A DNA stretch of 64,000 bases from Halomonas heilongjiangensis (GTDB taxonomy: Bacteria > Pseudomonadota > Gammaproteobacteria > Pseudomonadales > Halomonadaceae), in contig NZ_PNRE01000047.1 in the NCBI RefSeq assembly GCF_002879645.1, positions 1 through 64,000 of the forward strand. The letters are read 5' to 3'. Positions 17,949 through 27,628 of the stretch are shown piece by piece; the first letter of the stretch is position 1, and every line of letters starts with the position of its first letter. Under the pieces are notes generated by a model. The model was not told the origin of the DNA. It worked only from the letters and a program-made list of their open reading frames with translations, and ran no database searches. The translations under genes were made by a program, and so were the position numbers.

Positions 17949-20900
17949 AGATCCTCGCCCTGCGCCTGGCCAACCTGGCCTCGCTGCCCGGTCCGCTGGA
18001 GCTCGACTTCACCGCCGCGCCGCTGCGCGATGCCGGGCTGTTCGCCATCACCGGCCCCACCGGCGCCGGCAAGAGTACCCTGCTCGATGCCCTCTGCCTG
18101 GCCCTCTACGGCAGCACGCCGCGGCTGCGCCAGGCCCCCGGCCGCGACGCCCCGCTGCCGGACGTCGGCGAGGAGACGCTGAATACCGCCGACCCGCGCA
18201 CCCTGCTGCGTCGCGGCACCGCCAGCGGCCATGCCGAGGTCGACTTCCTCGGCCGCGACGGGCGACGCTACCGGGCCCGCTGGGCGGTGCGCCGGGCCCG
18301 CGAGAAGGCCGAGGGACGCCTGCAGGCGGTGGAGCAGTCGCTGCGCGACCTCGACGACGACCGCCTGCTGACCGCCCAGAAACGCGAATTCGACCGCCTG
18401 CTGCCCGAGCGCCTGGGCCTGACCTTCGACCAGTTCACCCGTGCCGTGCTGCTGGCCCAGAGCGAGTTCGCCGCCTTCCTCCAGGCCGACGACAACGAGC
18501 GCAGCGACCTGCTCGAGCGCCTGACCGGCACCGCCGAGTACTCCGCCATTTCCATGGCCGCCTACCGGCGCACCAACGAGGCAAAGAAGCAGGTCGACGC
18601 CCTGGAGGCCCGGCTGGCCGACGACCTGCCCGCCGAGCCCGAGGCCCGGGCCGGCCTCGAGCGCGCCGCCCGCGACAGCGATGCCGCCCTGGCCGCGCTC
18701 GACCGCCAAGCCGGCACCCTGGCCGCCCGGCGCGATGCCTTCCAGCGCCATCGCCAGCTTCATGACGAACGGGAGGAAGCACGCTCACGCCATGTCCACG
18801 CCGAACAGGCCTGGCAGGCACTCGCCCCGCGTCGCGCGGAGCAGGCCCAGCTCGAGGCCCTGGCCCCCCAGCGTCACCGCTTTGCCCGTCGGGAACGACT
18901 CGAGGCGGACCTGGCCGGCCTCAACGAGGCCCGGACCACCACCCACCACCGGCTGACCCAGGCCGAACAGGCACTCGACCGGCATGTCACGACGCTGCAG
19001 GCCGCCGAGACGGCGCTGGAGCGGGCGATGCGGAACAGCGTCCAGGCCCGACCGGCCCTCCAGGCCGCCCGCGAGCAGGCCGCCCGCCTGGCCGGGCTCG
19101 ATCGGGAGATAGCGCGAAGCGAGGCCGAGCAGCGACGCCAGCGTGACGAGACCGATGGCGTGCACCGGGAGCTGGCCGAGACCCGGGCGGCCAGCCAGCG
19201 GCGACGCCGGGAACGCGACGCCCTGCAGGCGCAGCTGCAGACGCACCTGAGCGACGACACCGATATCGGCCGCGCGCGGGGGGCCTGGCAGGCCGCCTTC
19301 GAGGCCGCCGCCCACCGGCACCTGGCCCTGGAGGCCCTGCAGGGTGCCTGGCAGGCCGTGATGCGCGCCCGGGAGCGCCATGCCGCTCTCGAGGAGAGCC
19401 GACGCCGGGACCAGGCGACCCGCGAGCGACTGCTGGTGACGGGACGCGAGGCCGCCACCCGCCTCGAAGGCCTGGAAGCCGAGCAGCGACGCCTGGTCGA
19501 TAGCCTCGAGCGGCTGCGCGCCGCCCGCAGCGAGAGCGTGGTCTGGCTACGCGACCGGCTGCGGGAGGGCGAGCCCTGCCCCGTCTGTGGCGGACGCGAC
19601 CACCCCTGGCGGCACCATCCCCCCGAGACGCCGGAAGCCGCCCGGCTCGCCGCCACCGAAGCCGAGGAGGAGCGCCAGCAGCAGGAAGCCGAGACACGCA
19701 CCGCCGCCGCCCGGGAACGGCATCATGAGCTGCAGGGCGAATATCGCGCGCTGGACGCCCGACTCCGGCAGCACGAGGAGGATCTCGAGCACGCCGCCCG
19801 TGAGCGTGCCGAAGCCGACGACACCCTGGCCGGTCAGGCGCTGGTCACGGAGCTCGAGCCCGTGGCCGAGCCCGAGCGGCCCGCCTGGCTGACACGAGAG
19901 CTGGCGACCGCACGCCAGGCACGCGACCGGGCCCGCGAGGCGCTGCAGACGATCGAGACCGCCGAGGCGCGCCTGACGCCACTGCGCGAGGCGCTCCAGC
20001 GCGACGAACTCACCCTGGGCAAGCTCGCCACCCGGCAGGAGAGCCTGGAGGAGACCCAGCGGCGGCTCGCGGCCGAGCTCGTTCCCCAGCGCAAGCAGCG
20101 CCAGGCGCTGGCCGAGGAGTTGGCCGAGGTCCTGGGCGAGCACGCCTCGCCGGATGCCTGGCAGGCGGCCCTGGAACAGGCCGTGGAGAACGCCCGGGCG
20201 AGGCAGGAGGCTGCCCGACGTGACCACCAGACAGGACGGAGCGAACGGGACCGGCTCGACCAGCAGGCGACCTATCAGCGCCGGCAGGCCGAGACCCTGA
20301 CCAACGAACGCGACGAACTCGTGCACAGCCTCGATGCCTGGCGTCGTCGACATCCCAAGCTGGACGACACCACCCTGACGCGACTGCTGGCCGTGGACGA
20401 GACCGGGATCGACGCGCGCCGCCAGGAGCTCGAGAGCGCCGATCGCGAACGGCACGCCGCCGGGGTCAGCCTCGACGAACGCCAGCGGGCCCTGGTCGCC
20501 CACCGCCGAGACGCCTTCCCGGAGATCCCGGCCACCGCCCCCGAGGAGGCGATCGAAGCCGAACTGCATGCCCTGAGTCAGCGACTCGACGAGGAGGAGC
20601 GCGCCCTGGCGCCGCGACGGCAGGCCGCCCGTGACGCCCGCGACGCCGCCATGCACGCCCTGCGCGACGACGACCGCCGCCGCGAGCGCCAACGCGAGGG
20701 CCAAACCGAACTCGACGCCGCCCGGGCCGAGTATCGCCGCTGGGGCCAGATCAGCGAGCTGATCGGCTCGGCCGACGGCAAGGTCTTCCGGCGCATCGCC
20801 CAGGCCTACAATCTGGAGCGGCTGCTGGACCAGGCCAACGCCCACCTGGGGGGCCTGACCCGCCGCTACCTCCTGGAGCGCGGTGGCAGCCCCCTGGGCC

Positions 20901-21238
20901 TGCTGGTGGTGGACCGGGACATGGCCGACGAGCGCCGCTCGGTGCACTCGCTCTCCGGCGGCGAGACCTTCCTGGTCTCCCTGGCCCTGGCGCTGGGGCT
21001 GGCCTCGATGGCCTCCGGCGAGCTCTCCATCGAGTCGCTGTTCATCGACGAGGGCTTCGGCAGCCTCGACCCCCAGTCGCTGGCGCTGGCCATGGAGGCA
21101 CTGGACGGCCTGCAGGCGCTGGGCCGCCGCGTGGGGGTGATCTCCCACGTGCAGGAGATGCACGAGCGCATCCCGGTGCAGATCCAGGTGGAGCCCATGG
21201 GCAACGGCACGAGTCGGGCGAGGTTGGTCAGTGTGTGA
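17945..21238 (+). CDS. sbcC: Nuclease SbcCD subunit C
   Basis: A 1097-residue Rad50-type SMC ATPase. Walker A is GPTGAGKS at residues 37-44. Two long Arg/Glu/Gln-rich coiled-coil arms flank the zinc hook CPVC at about 544-547 (EPCPVCGGRDHPW). The ABC signature LSGGETF is near 1003, followed by the Walker B region IDEGFGSLD. It opens DNA ends for SbcD. The ATG overlaps the sbcD stop (ATGA). The coiled-coil part gives rise to long spurious antisense frames. Confidence 0.95.
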   Translation: MKILALRLANLASLPGPLELDFTAAPLRDAGLFAITGPTGAGKSTLLDALCLALYGSTPRLRQAPGRDAPLPDVGEETLNTADPRTLLRRGTASGHAEVDFLGRDGRRYRARWAVRRAREKAEGRLQAVEQSLRDLDDDRLLTAQKREFDRLLPERLGLTFDQFTRAVLLAQSEFAAFLQADDNERSDLLERLTGTAEYSAISMAAYRRTNEAKKQVDALEARLADDLPAEPEARAGLERAARDSDAALAALDRQAGTLAARRDAFQRHRQLHDEREEARSRHVHAEQAWQALAPRRAEQAQLEALAPQRHRFARRERLEADLAGLNEARTTTHHRLTQAEQALDRHVTTLQAAETALERAMRNSVQARPALQAAREQAARLAGLDREIARSEAEQRRQRDETDGVHRELAETRAASQRRRRERDALQAQLQTHLSDDTDIGRARGAWQAAFEAAAHRHLALEALQGAWQAVMRARERHAALEESRRRDQATRERLLVTGREAATRLEGLEAEQRRLVDSLERLRAARSESVVWLRDRLREGEPCPVCGGRDHPWRHHPPETPEAARLAATEAEEERQQQEAETRTAAARERHHELQGEYRALDARLRQHEEDLEHAARERAEADDTLAGQALVTELEPVAEPERPAWLTRELATARQARDRAREALQTIETAEARLTPLREALQRDELTLGKLATRQESLEETQRRLAAELVPQRKQRQALAEELAEVLGEHASPDAWQAALEQAVENARARQEAARRDHQTGRSERDRLDQQATYQRRQAETLTNERDELVHSLDAWRRRHPKLDDTTLTRLLAVDETGIDARRQELESADRERHAAGVSLDERQRALVAHRRDAFPEIPATAPEEAIEAELHALSQRLDEEERALAPRRQAARDARDAAMHALRDDDRRRERQREGQTELDAARAEYRRWGQISELIGSADGKVFRRIAQAYNLERLLDQANAHLGGLTRRYLLERGGSPLGLLVVDRDMADERRSVHSLSGGETFLVSLALALGLASMASGELSIESLFIDEGFGSLDPQSLALAMEALDGLQALGRRVGVISHVQEMHERIPVQIQVEPMGNGTSRARLVSV

Positions 21239-21246
21239 TGGAAAAT

Positions 21247-21335
21247 GCCGGCGGCCCTGCTCGGGTCGCCGGCGCACCGAGCGCCCGCCGGTGCAGGAGC
21301 ACGGCTACGCCGCGCGATCCATCGCGAAGCGATGG
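21247..21335. repeat. Two small hairpins between sbcC and ccdA
   Basis: GCCGGCG (21247-21253) with CGCCGGC (21267-21273) lies nine bases after the sbcC stop and may act as its terminator, though no U-run follows. CCATCGC-GAA-GCGATGG (21319-21335) is a second perfect small palindrome of REP-like appearance. Confidence 0.4.
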
Positions 21336-21352
21336 CAAACCCTTGCCCGCCA

Positions 21353-21382
21353 TTGTCGATGCGCATAGGCTATGCATATAAC
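21353..21382 (+). promoter_or_regulatory. Putative promoter of ccdAB
   Basis: TTGTCG (21353-21358) and TATAAC (21377-21382) are spaced 18 bases, ending 18 bases before the ccdA ATG. The spacer includes ATGCGCAT and TATGCATA half-palindromes, which could be the autoregulatory operator of the antitoxin. Confidence 0.4.
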
Positions 21383-21400
21383 CTTGGCGAGGCAGCAGCC

Positions 21401-21646
21401 ATGCATCAGATCTACGATACCCGAGCCCCCAAGAAGCCGACAAACGTCAGCATCAACAGTGACTTGCTTGCAAAATCCCGGAGCCTGGGCATCAACCTCT
21501 CCGCAGCCCTGGAAAGAGCCCTAGCAGAACAGGTCCGTGCCGAGCAGCGCGCCAAGTGGCAGCGGGAGAATGCCGGAGCCATCCAGGCGTACAACCGTTT
21601 CGTTGAGGAAAACGGAACGTTCAGCGATGGCGAAAGGAAGTTCTGA
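21401..21646 (+). CDS. ccdA: CcdA-type antitoxin
   Basis: An 81-residue protein. The N-terminal part KKPTNVSINSDLLAKSRSLGINLSAALERALAEQ (about 11-44) is the ribbon-helix-helix DNA-binding domain; the Trp/Glu/Asn-rich C-terminus (WQRENAGAIQAYNRFVEENGTFSD) is the toxin-binding tail seen in CcdA. It should repress the operon and neutralise CcdB. The start is the ATG at 21401. The stop shares a base with the ccdB ATG (TGATG). Confidence 0.92.
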   Translation: MHQIYDTRAPKKPTNVSINSDLLAKSRSLGINLSAALERALAEQVRAEQRAKWQRENAGAIQAYNRFVEENGTFSDGERKF

Positions 21647-21963
21647 TGGCCCAGTTCTGCGTGTATGAGAACAAGAACCCGGCATCACGCAAGCAGTACC
21701 CCTACCTGCTCGACATCCAGAGTGACTTGCTGAGCGAGCTCCGCACCACCGTTGTGGTGCCCCTTTGCCCACCCGATCTGGCAGGAGGGATGCAAATCAC
21801 TCAGCTCAATCCAAGCCTTGAAGTCAACGGCAAACGTTATATCGCCATGACGCAAGACCTTGCCGGCATCGACAGGCAACGCCTCGGGGCCAAGGCCTGT
21901 GACCTCAACCACTACCGAGAGAAGATCATCGCTGCCGTCGATTTCATGATCTCTGGTATATGA
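21646..21963 (+). CDS. ccdB: CcdB-type gyrase-poisoning toxin
   Basis: A 105-residue protein, close to the 101 of F-plasmid CcdB. It has the family N-terminus QFCVYENKNPASRKQYPYLLDIQSDLL, the central VVVPLCPP strand, and a C-terminal helix ending VDFMISGI, the Trp-Gly-Ile-like tail that contacts GyrA (here Ser-Gly-Ile). A chromosomal copy. Its 3' neighbour is an eroded region with Fic-like sequence, so the module sits in a small accessory patch. Confidence 0.9.
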   Translation: MAQFCVYENKNPASRKQYPYLLDIQSDLLSELRTTVVVPLCPPDLAGGMQITQLNPSLEVNGKRYIAMTQDLAGIDRQRLGAKACDLNHYREKIIAAVDFMISGI

Positions 21964-22000
21964 CTCTGGATTCCGGCGCGTCCCCGACTCCCCATTTCGC

Positions 22001-22556
22001 TCATGAGTCCGCGAGAATCTCGTTCACTTCGAGCGGATCGAAGTGCTCGGGATCGAAACCCTCTTCCCGACCAGACACGCGGCTCGGCCTTGGTCAGGAA
22101 ACGGTCATCAGCCTGAGGACGCAGCAAGTCACGGGGGAACACCGGGGGCTCCGCCGGAGTGAACCAACCCTTCCGCATCACCCAGACCCCGTAGACTAGC
22201 GGTGTGATCACATCCGGAAACAGCGCCTGTTTTTTCTGGCCATGCTCCTGTAGCGCCAGATAGACCGCTGGCCGCACTACCACCCACACCAGTTTGGTTG
22301 ACTCCGGTTCATCCTTGAACAGCTGCGCCAGCGCCAGATGTTCTGGAGGAAGTCTGCCCTCCCGGTAAATGCTGGGGTCGATCCGCCGGGTATCGCCGGT
22401 CACCCGTACCTGCTGCAGCCGCTCGTAGTAGACCTGGCGATGCTTCTTGAAGAACACCGAGAGGTAGAGCAAGGGTTCGTTGAGAATGCCCGCCTCCACC
22501 AGGATCAGCGGTATGAGCAGGCGCCCCAGCCGCCGACGTGTCGACGCCATCGACAT
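22001..22556 (-). pseudogene. Decayed gene: Fic C-terminal fragment joined to an unrecognised segment, with frameshift
   Basis: Reading leftwards from 22556, the first 45 codons give GRLLIPLILVEAGILNEP then LLYLSVFFKKHRQVYYERLQ, which is the C-terminal part of a Fic-domain protein (normally just after the HPFxDGNGR active site). The active-site motif and everything upstream are missing. After VTGD the sequence switches to an unrelated segment (RRIDPSIYREGRLPPEHLAL and beyond). Near 22065-22070 the reading frame is lost: the protein-like continuation EEGFDPEHFDPLEVNEILAD lies in another frame and stops at 22001. This is a mosaic remnant, not an active AMPylase. Confidence 0.6.
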
Positions 22557-22718
22557 ATGCCGGAGACGTGTCGAAAGAATCGCATCGTTTAACCATCTCG
22601 TGGCGATATGCCGATGGCGCGGACATCTCAGCTCGTCTCGCGGAGGGTGTCGTTCGGGGTCTCGAGACCTCGTCGAGATGGTGGCCGAGCCCGGCGTCGA
22701 GGCGCCGGAGCCCGGCCG
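22557..22718. other. Remnant intergenic DNA
   Basis: Between the Fic remnant and the DUF1428 gene. Frames here are broken and share no protein-like composition. I see nothing further in it. Confidence 0.4.
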
Positions 22719-23078
22719 CTACAGCCGGATCCGCTCCATGAACCCGCCCCAGAACAGCCGCTTGGCGTCGAAGGGCAGCTTGGCGTGGTCCAGCATGTCG
22801 GCCAGGCGGGGGTCGTTCATCACCAGCTCGAGGATGCGATTGCGGTCCTCGCGGGTGGCGTAGCGCACCCAGGCGAAGACCACCGTCTCGCCCGGCTCCA
22901 GCTCGACGCTGCGGGGAAAGGAGGTGCGCTCGCCCGGCTTGACGTCATCGGCCACGCACTCGACGTACTCCAGGGCCCCGTACTCCTTCCAGATCTCGCC
23001 GGCGTGGCGGGCCAGGCGCAGGTAGTCATCCAGCCGCTCGAGCGGGACCGGTAACACGAAGGCATCGACATAGCTCAT
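22719..23078 (-). CDS. DUF1428 family protein
   Basis: A 119-residue dimeric ferredoxin-like (ABM/EthD-type) fold protein. The family pattern MSYVDAFVLPVP, KEYGALEYVECVADDV and KRLFWGGFMERI is evident. Start at ATG 23078 with a GGGAGGAGAG site; the frame reads far beyond but that is antisense to argE. Members are uncharacterised cytoplasmic proteins. Confidence 0.85.
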   Translation of the reverse strand: MSYVDAFVLPVPLERLDDYLRLARHAGEIWKEYGALEYVECVADDVKPGERTSFPRSVELEPGETVVFAWVRYATREDRNRILELVMNDPRLADMLDHAKLPFDAKRLFWGGFMERIRL

Positions 23079-23330
23079 GGGACTCTCCTCCCTCGACGAG
23101 AGGGACAGTCGGCAGGGGTAACCCTTCATAGCGTGGGTCAGGACGGGGCCGCCCTCAAGCACGCCGTGCCGGTCGAACACCGCCATCAGCTCGCGCCTGT
23201 CTTCGCCCCCGATTCCCGGCATGCCGGGCGACCCGTCCCACCGCCGCGAGGCGCGGCCCATCGGTGATGGGGGCCTAGCGCGCGATCGTGTTAGGCTGAC
23301 AGCGGACCGATTCACCCAGGACTCTCTCGC

Positions 23331-24488
23331 ATGATGACCGCCAAGCAGCTGCTCGAGCGACTGGTGGGCTTTCCCACCGTCTCCCGTGACTCCAACCTGG
23401 AGCTGATCCACTTCGTGGAAGCCTTCCTCGACGACCACGGCGTCGAGCACTGGCGCATCGAGAACGAGGATGGCAGCAAGGCCAACCTGCTGGCCCGCAT
23501 CGGCCCCGCGGTGGCGGGCGGCGTGGTGCTCTCCGGCCATACCGACGTGGTGCCGGTGGACGGCCAGCCCTGGTCGAGCGACCCCTTCGCGCTGGTCGAC
23601 AAGGACGACGGCCGTCTCTACGGACGCGGCACCTGCGACATGAAGGGCTTCATCGCCTGTGCCCTGGCGGAGGTCCCCCGTTGGGTAGCGATGGCACTGG
23701 AGAAGCCCATCTACCTGGCGCTCTCCTACGACGAGGAGGTCGGCTGTCTTGGCGCCCCGCGCATGATCGAGCGCCTGTTGGCCGACCACCCCCGGCCGGC
23801 CACGGTGATCGTCGGCGAGCCGACGATGATGCAGCCGGTGGTGGCGCACAAGGGCGCCACCAACCTGCGCACTACCGTCACCGGCCGCGCCGCCCACTCC
23901 AGCCAGGTCGACCAGGGGGTCTCGGCGATCCATGTCGCCGCCCGGCTGGTGACGAGGATCGAGGACGTGATGGCCGAGCTCAAGGCCGAGGGCCGTGTCG
24001 ACGAGGCCTTCAACGTGGTCCACTCGAGCCTGCACGTGGGCAGGATCAGTGGCGGCACCGCGATCAACATCATGGCCAGGGAGTGTAGCTTCGACTGGGA
24101 GATCCGCCACCTGCCCCAGGACCGCTTCGACGACCTGCTCGGCCGCGTGAACGACTACGCCGCCGAGCTCGAGGCCAGGATGCAGCGCATCGCCCCCGAG
24201 ACGGGCATCGTCACCGAGACGCTCAACGTCACGGTGCCGGCCCTGGCCGACGACAACAACGCCGAGGTGCTCGCCCTGTGCCGCGACCTGCTCGGCGAGC
24301 GGCCCTCCGGCGCGGTGGCCTATGCCACCGAGGCCGGCCAGTTCCAGCGCGAGGGGCTGCCCACGGTGATCTGCGGCCCCGGCAGCATCGGCCAGGCCCA
24401 TCAGCCCGACGAGTACCTCGACATCGAACAGCTCGAGGCGGGCAGCCGCTTCATGCAGGCGCTGGGCGAGCGGCTGGCCAGGCGCTGA
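23331..24488 (+). CDS. argE: Acetylornithine deacetylase
   Basis: A 385-residue M20-family metallohydrolase of the usual ArgE length. SGHTDVVPVDGQPW carries the first His and Asp ligands, YGRGTCDMKGF the bridging Asp, and SYDEEVGCLGAP the catalytic Glu and Glu ligand; GGTAINIMARECSFDWEIR and CGPGSIGQAHQPDEY complete the set. It releases acetate from N-acetylornithine in arginine synthesis. It starts ATGATG; either Met may be used. It stands alone here, convergent with the DMT transporter gene. Confidence 0.92.
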   Translation: MMTAKQLLERLVGFPTVSRDSNLELIHFVEAFLDDHGVEHWRIENEDGSKANLLARIGPAVAGGVVLSGHTDVVPVDGQPWSSDPFALVDKDDGRLYGRGTCDMKGFIACALAEVPRWVAMALEKPIYLALSYDEEVGCLGAPRMIERLLADHPRPATVIVGEPTMMQPVVAHKGATNLRTTVTGRAAHSSQVDQGVSAIHVAARLVTRIEDVMAELKAEGRVDEAFNVVHSSLHVGRISGGTAINIMARECSFDWEIRHLPQDRFDDLLGRVNDYAAELEARMQRIAPETGIVTETLNVTVPALADDNNAEVLALCRDLLGERPSGAVAYATEAGQFQREGLPTVICGPGSIGQAHQPDEYLDIEQLEAGSRFMQALGERLARR

Positions 24489-24507
24489 GACCTACTCGAC
24501 AGACGCG

Positions 24508-25449
24508 TCAGCCGGCTCGTTGCTCTGCCGAGTCCTGCAGTGCCGGCCCGGCCCCCGCCCGCAGCCGCAGTTCCAGCCGCCGCTCGTAGAGCCCCTTGGC
24601 AAACAGGGTACCGAGGACCAGGGTGCCACCGACCAGCGCCATCGGCGCCGGCTGCTCGGCGATGATCCACCAGGCCAGCAGGGTGCCCACCACCACCTCG
24701 AGCAGCAGCAGCAGGCCCACCTCGGCGGCGGGCAGGTAGAGCGGCCCGCGCTGCAGCAGGGTCACCCCGCAGGGCACGATGACCAGGCACAGCAGGATCA
24801 CCACGGTGAGCTGGTGGGCGGCGGGCAGGGACGGCGCCCCCCCGGCGAGCCACACCAGCCCGGCCCCGCCCCCGACGATCACGCCGTTGAAGACCAGCAT
24901 CGGGCTCATGTCCGCGCCCGGGCGGGTGCGACACAGGGTGAAATTGAGGGCCAGGGTGGTCGCCGCCATCAAGGCAAAGGCGTTGCCCACCCAGGAGCCG
25001 GCGCCGACGTCGTCGACCACGATCATGGCGATACCGGCCATGCACAGCCAGATCGCCAGCCAGGTGCGCCTCGGCAACCGCTCCTTGAGGATCACCCGGG
25101 ACAGCCCCGCGGCGATCAGCGGCGAGCCGGCCAGGATCATCAGCACGTTCCCCGCCTTGGTGTACTGGTTGCCGAGCACGAAACCGCAGGTGGTCAGGCT
25201 GAACAGCAGCGCCACGGCGATGCCGGTCCAGCCGCAGCGACGATAGGCCGCCAGGATGCCGCGGCCATGGCGTATCAGCGCGATCAGGAAGAACCCCAGC
25301 GCCGAGAGAAAGCCGCGCCACATCAGGATCTCCGCATCGGGCAGGTCGGCGACCTTGATCAGCAGCGCGTCGGGGGCCATGATCAGCGCCCCACCGCCGG
25401 TCAGCAGCACCCCCTGCTGGCGATATGACAACGCGCTCAACCGGCTCAT
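24508..25449 (-). CDS. EamA/DMT-superfamily transporter
   Basis: About 313 residues with ten hydrophobic segments arranged as two EamA repeats, e.g. GILAAYRRCGWTGIAVALLF and IAAGLSRVILKERLPRRTW with the usual Lys-Glu-Arg at the repeat boundary. The start was placed at ATG 25449 (MSRLSALSYRQQG), one base after the stop of the upstream dehydratase gene (TGACATG), in place of the longer frame that overlaps it. The context suggests uptake or export of the sugar acid handled by the dehydratase, or of a related metabolite. Confidence 0.85.
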   Translation of the reverse strand: MSRLSALSYRQQGVLLTGGGALIMAPDALLIKVADLPDAEILMWRGFLSALGFFLIALIRHGRGILAAYRRCGWTGIAVALLFSLTTCGFVLGNQYTKAGNVLMILAGSPLIAAGLSRVILKERLPRRTWLAIWLCMAGIAMIVVDDVGAGSWVGNAFALMAATTLALNFTLCRTRPGADMSPMLVFNGVIVGGGAGLVWLAGGAPSLPAAHQLTVVILLCLVIVPCGVTLLQRGPLYLPAAEVGLLLLLEVVVGTLLAWWIIAEQPAPMALVGGTLVLGTLFAKGLYERRLELRLRAGAGPALQDSAEQRAG

Positions 25450-25450
25450 G

Positions 25451-27313
25451 TCAGTGGTTATCCCTCGGCGGATGCTGGCGTGCCACGTCACGATAGCGGG
25501 TCGCCGGCGCCAGTGTCATGCCGCGCTCCAGCGGCTCCACCATCGAGCGCTGGATCTCCTGCCAGGGCGTCTGGTGGTCGGGATAGCGATAGCCGCCGGC
25601 CGCCTCGAGCCGCCGACGCCGCGCCTTGAGCTCGGCCTCGTCGATCAGCAGCCGCACCTCGCCTCGCTTCAGGTCGACACGCAACCGGTCGCCGGTTTCC
25701 AGCAACGCCAACCCACCGCCGGTGGCCGCCTCCGGCGAGGCGTTGAGGATCGACGGCGAACCGGAGGTCCCCGACTGACGCCCATCGCCAAGGCACGGCA
25801 GCGACTCGATGCCGCGTCGGATCAGCGCCTCCGGCGGCTGCATGTTGACCACCTCGGCGCCGCCGGGGTGACCCACCGGGCCGGCGCCGCGCATCACCAG
25901 GATGGTGTGCTCATCGATGCCGAGCGCCGGGTCGTCGATGCGTGCGTGGTAGTCCTCGGCGCCGTCGAACACCGCCACCCTGCCCTCGAAGGCGTCGGGG
26001 TCGGCAGGGTCGTTGAGGAAACGCGCGCGGAAGTCCGGCGAGATCACGCTGGTCTTCATCAGCGCCGAGTCGAACAGGTTGCCCTTGAGGTTGAGGAAAC
26101 CGGCGTGTTCCACCAGTGGGTTGGCGTAGTGGCGGATCACCTCGGGGTCGCGGGTTTCGCAGCCCTGCACGTTGGCGACGAGCGCACGGCCGTTGACGGT
26201 CATCACCTCGCCGTTAAGCTTGTCCGCCGCCAGGAGTTCGTGAAGCACCGCCGGCACGCCGCCGGCGCGGTGGAACTCCTCGGAGAGGTAGGCGCCGGCC
26301 GGCATCACGTTGGCCAGCAGCGGGATTTCGTGGCCCAGCCGCTGCCAGTCGTCGTTGGTCAGTTCGACCCCGGCATGGCGGGCGATGGCATTGACATGGA
26401 TCGGCGCGTTGGAGGAACCGCCCAGCGCCGAGCAGGTCACGACGGCGTTCTCGAATGCCTCGCGGGTGAGAATGTCCAGCGGCCTCAGGTCCTCCCAGAC
26501 CATCTCGACGATGCGGCACCCGGTCTGGTAGGCGACCATGGCGCGCTCCTTGTAGGGCGCCGGGATCATCGCCGAGCCGGGCAGGCTCATGCCCAGCGCC
26601 TCGGCCAGGGCATTCATGGACGAGGCGGTGCCCATGGTGTTGCAGTGGCCGATGGAGGGCGCCGAGTCGGCGCCCCGCGACAGGAACTCGGCGTAGTCGA
26701 TGTCACCGGCCGCCAGGCGCTTGCGCAGCTCCCAGATGATGGTGCCGGACCCGACCCGTTCGCTACCGCGCCAGCCGTTGAGCATCGGCCCGCCGGAGAG
26801 CACGATGGCGGGGATGTTGACCGTGGCCGCGGCCATCAGCGCCGCCGGGGTGGTCTTGTCGCAGCCAGTGGTCAGCACCACGCCGTCGAGCGGATAGCCG
26901 TGCAGCACCTCGACCAGCCCCAGATAGGCCAGGTTGCGGTCCAGCGCGGCGGTGGGCCGGCGCACGTTCTCGTGGATCGGGTGCATGGGGAATTCGAACG
27001 GCACCCCGCCGGCGGTACGAATGCCGTCCTTCACGCGCTTGACCAGCTCGATGTGGTGGCGGTTGCAGGGCGTCAGGTCGGAGCCGGACTGGCTGATGCC
27101 GATGATCGGCTTGCCGCTGGTGAGCTCCTCCAGGGTGATGCCGTAGTTCAGGTAGCGCTCGATGCACAGCGCCGTGGTGCCCGGATGCTCGGGGTTGTCG
27201 AACCAGTAGCGCGAACGCAGCTGGTCGGGAGTGATCCGGTGTGGCTTGTCGGGGGTGCCGGACCACGCGTCGGAGCGGGGCGGACGGGCTCGGGACGAAT
27301 CAGGTGACGACAT
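25451..27313 (-). CDS. IlvD/Edd-family dehydratase (sugar-acid type)
   Basis: A 620-residue Fe-S dehydratase. The cluster ligands are in [13 protein letters not shown] and [36 protein letters not shown] is also diagnostic. The N-terminus [21 protein letters not shown] matches the arabinonate/xylonate dehydratase branch better than IlvD (dihydroxy-acid) or Edd (phosphogluconate). It removes water from an aldonic acid to give a 2-keto-3-deoxy acid. ATG 27313 has an AGGAG site. The next gene, a DMT transporter, follows after one base. Confidence 0.9.
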   Translation of the reverse strand: MSSPDSSRARPPRSDAWSGTPDKPHRITPDQLRSRYWFDNPEHPGTTALCIERYLNYGITLEELTSGKPIIGISQSGSDLTPCNRHHIELVKRVKDGIRTAGGVPFEFPMHPIHENVRRPTAALDRNLAYLGLVEVLHGYPLDGVVLTTGCDKTTPAALMAAATVNIPAIVLSGGPMLNGWRGSERVGSGTIIWELRKRLAAGDIDYAEFLSRGADSAPSIGHCNTMGTASSMNALAEALGMSLPGSAMIPAPYKERAMVAYQTGCRIVEMVWEDLRPLDILTREAFENAVVTCSALGGSSNAPIHVNAIARHAGVELTNDDWQRLGHEIPLLANVMPAGAYLSEEFHRAGGVPAVLHELLAADKLNGEVMTVNGRALVANVQGCETRDPEVIRHYANPLVEHAGFLNLKGNLFDSALMKTSVISPDFRARFLNDPADPDAFEGRVAVFDGAEDYHARIDDPALGIDEHTILVMRGAGPVGHPGGAEVVNMQPPEALIRRGIESLPCLGDGRQSGTSGSPSILNASPEAATGGGLALLETGDRLRVDLKRGEVRLLIDEAELKARRRRLEAAGGYRYPDHQTPWQEIQRSMVEPLERGMTLAPATRYRDVARQHPPRDNH

Positions 27314-27628
27314 GGGAAGAGGCTCCTGTGGCACAGTCAGGCCATGAGCGGCAAGCAAGGGGTCCAGACCCCACAGACAGTAATGCCACGGCCAGCGGCA
27401 AGTCGACACATGCAAAAGTATATGTTGAACAAATGCTGGACATGTTCGTCATTGGCAGGAGATGGGTGCGGGCCTGGAACCGCACGCCGGGCAAGGTCAA
27501 GCCGGCGTCCGTCGGCCTGGCGAACGCCGTCTGGCGCTCACGAAAAACGGGCCGGGGGAGAACTCCCCCGGCCCGTTGCCTGGTGGCTTGCCGCCCGCCA
27601 CTGCGTAGCGGTCGGCCTGGCCTGTCCC
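27314..27628. other. Intergenic region upstream of the dehydratase gene
   Basis: About 315 bases containing the leftward promoter region of the dehydratase gene and, at its right end, the terminator of the RNA helicase gene. The AT-rich stretch around 27410-27445 includes TTGTTCAACA (minus strand), a possible GntR-type half-palindromic operator, and is the likely promoter position. No convincing gene is present. Confidence 0.4.
27542..27577 (-). terminator. Rho-independent terminator of the DEAD-box helicase gene
   Basis: On the minus strand a perfect 14-bp stem (27547-27560 with 27563-27576; ACGGGCCGGGGGAG arm) with a 2-base loop is followed by a run of five T. It lies 52 bases after the helicase stop codon. 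Confidence 0.9.

Noticed and set aside
19547..21277. 576-codon minus-strand frame inside sbcC
   Set aside because: Antisense of the SbcC coiled coil; composition is low-complexity Gly/Gln/Leu/His with no family match.
25256..27307. 683-codon plus-strand frame opposite the IlvD/Edd-type dehydratase
   Set aside because: Shadow frame; the dehydratase on the minus strand has intact Fe-S motifs and a ribosome site.
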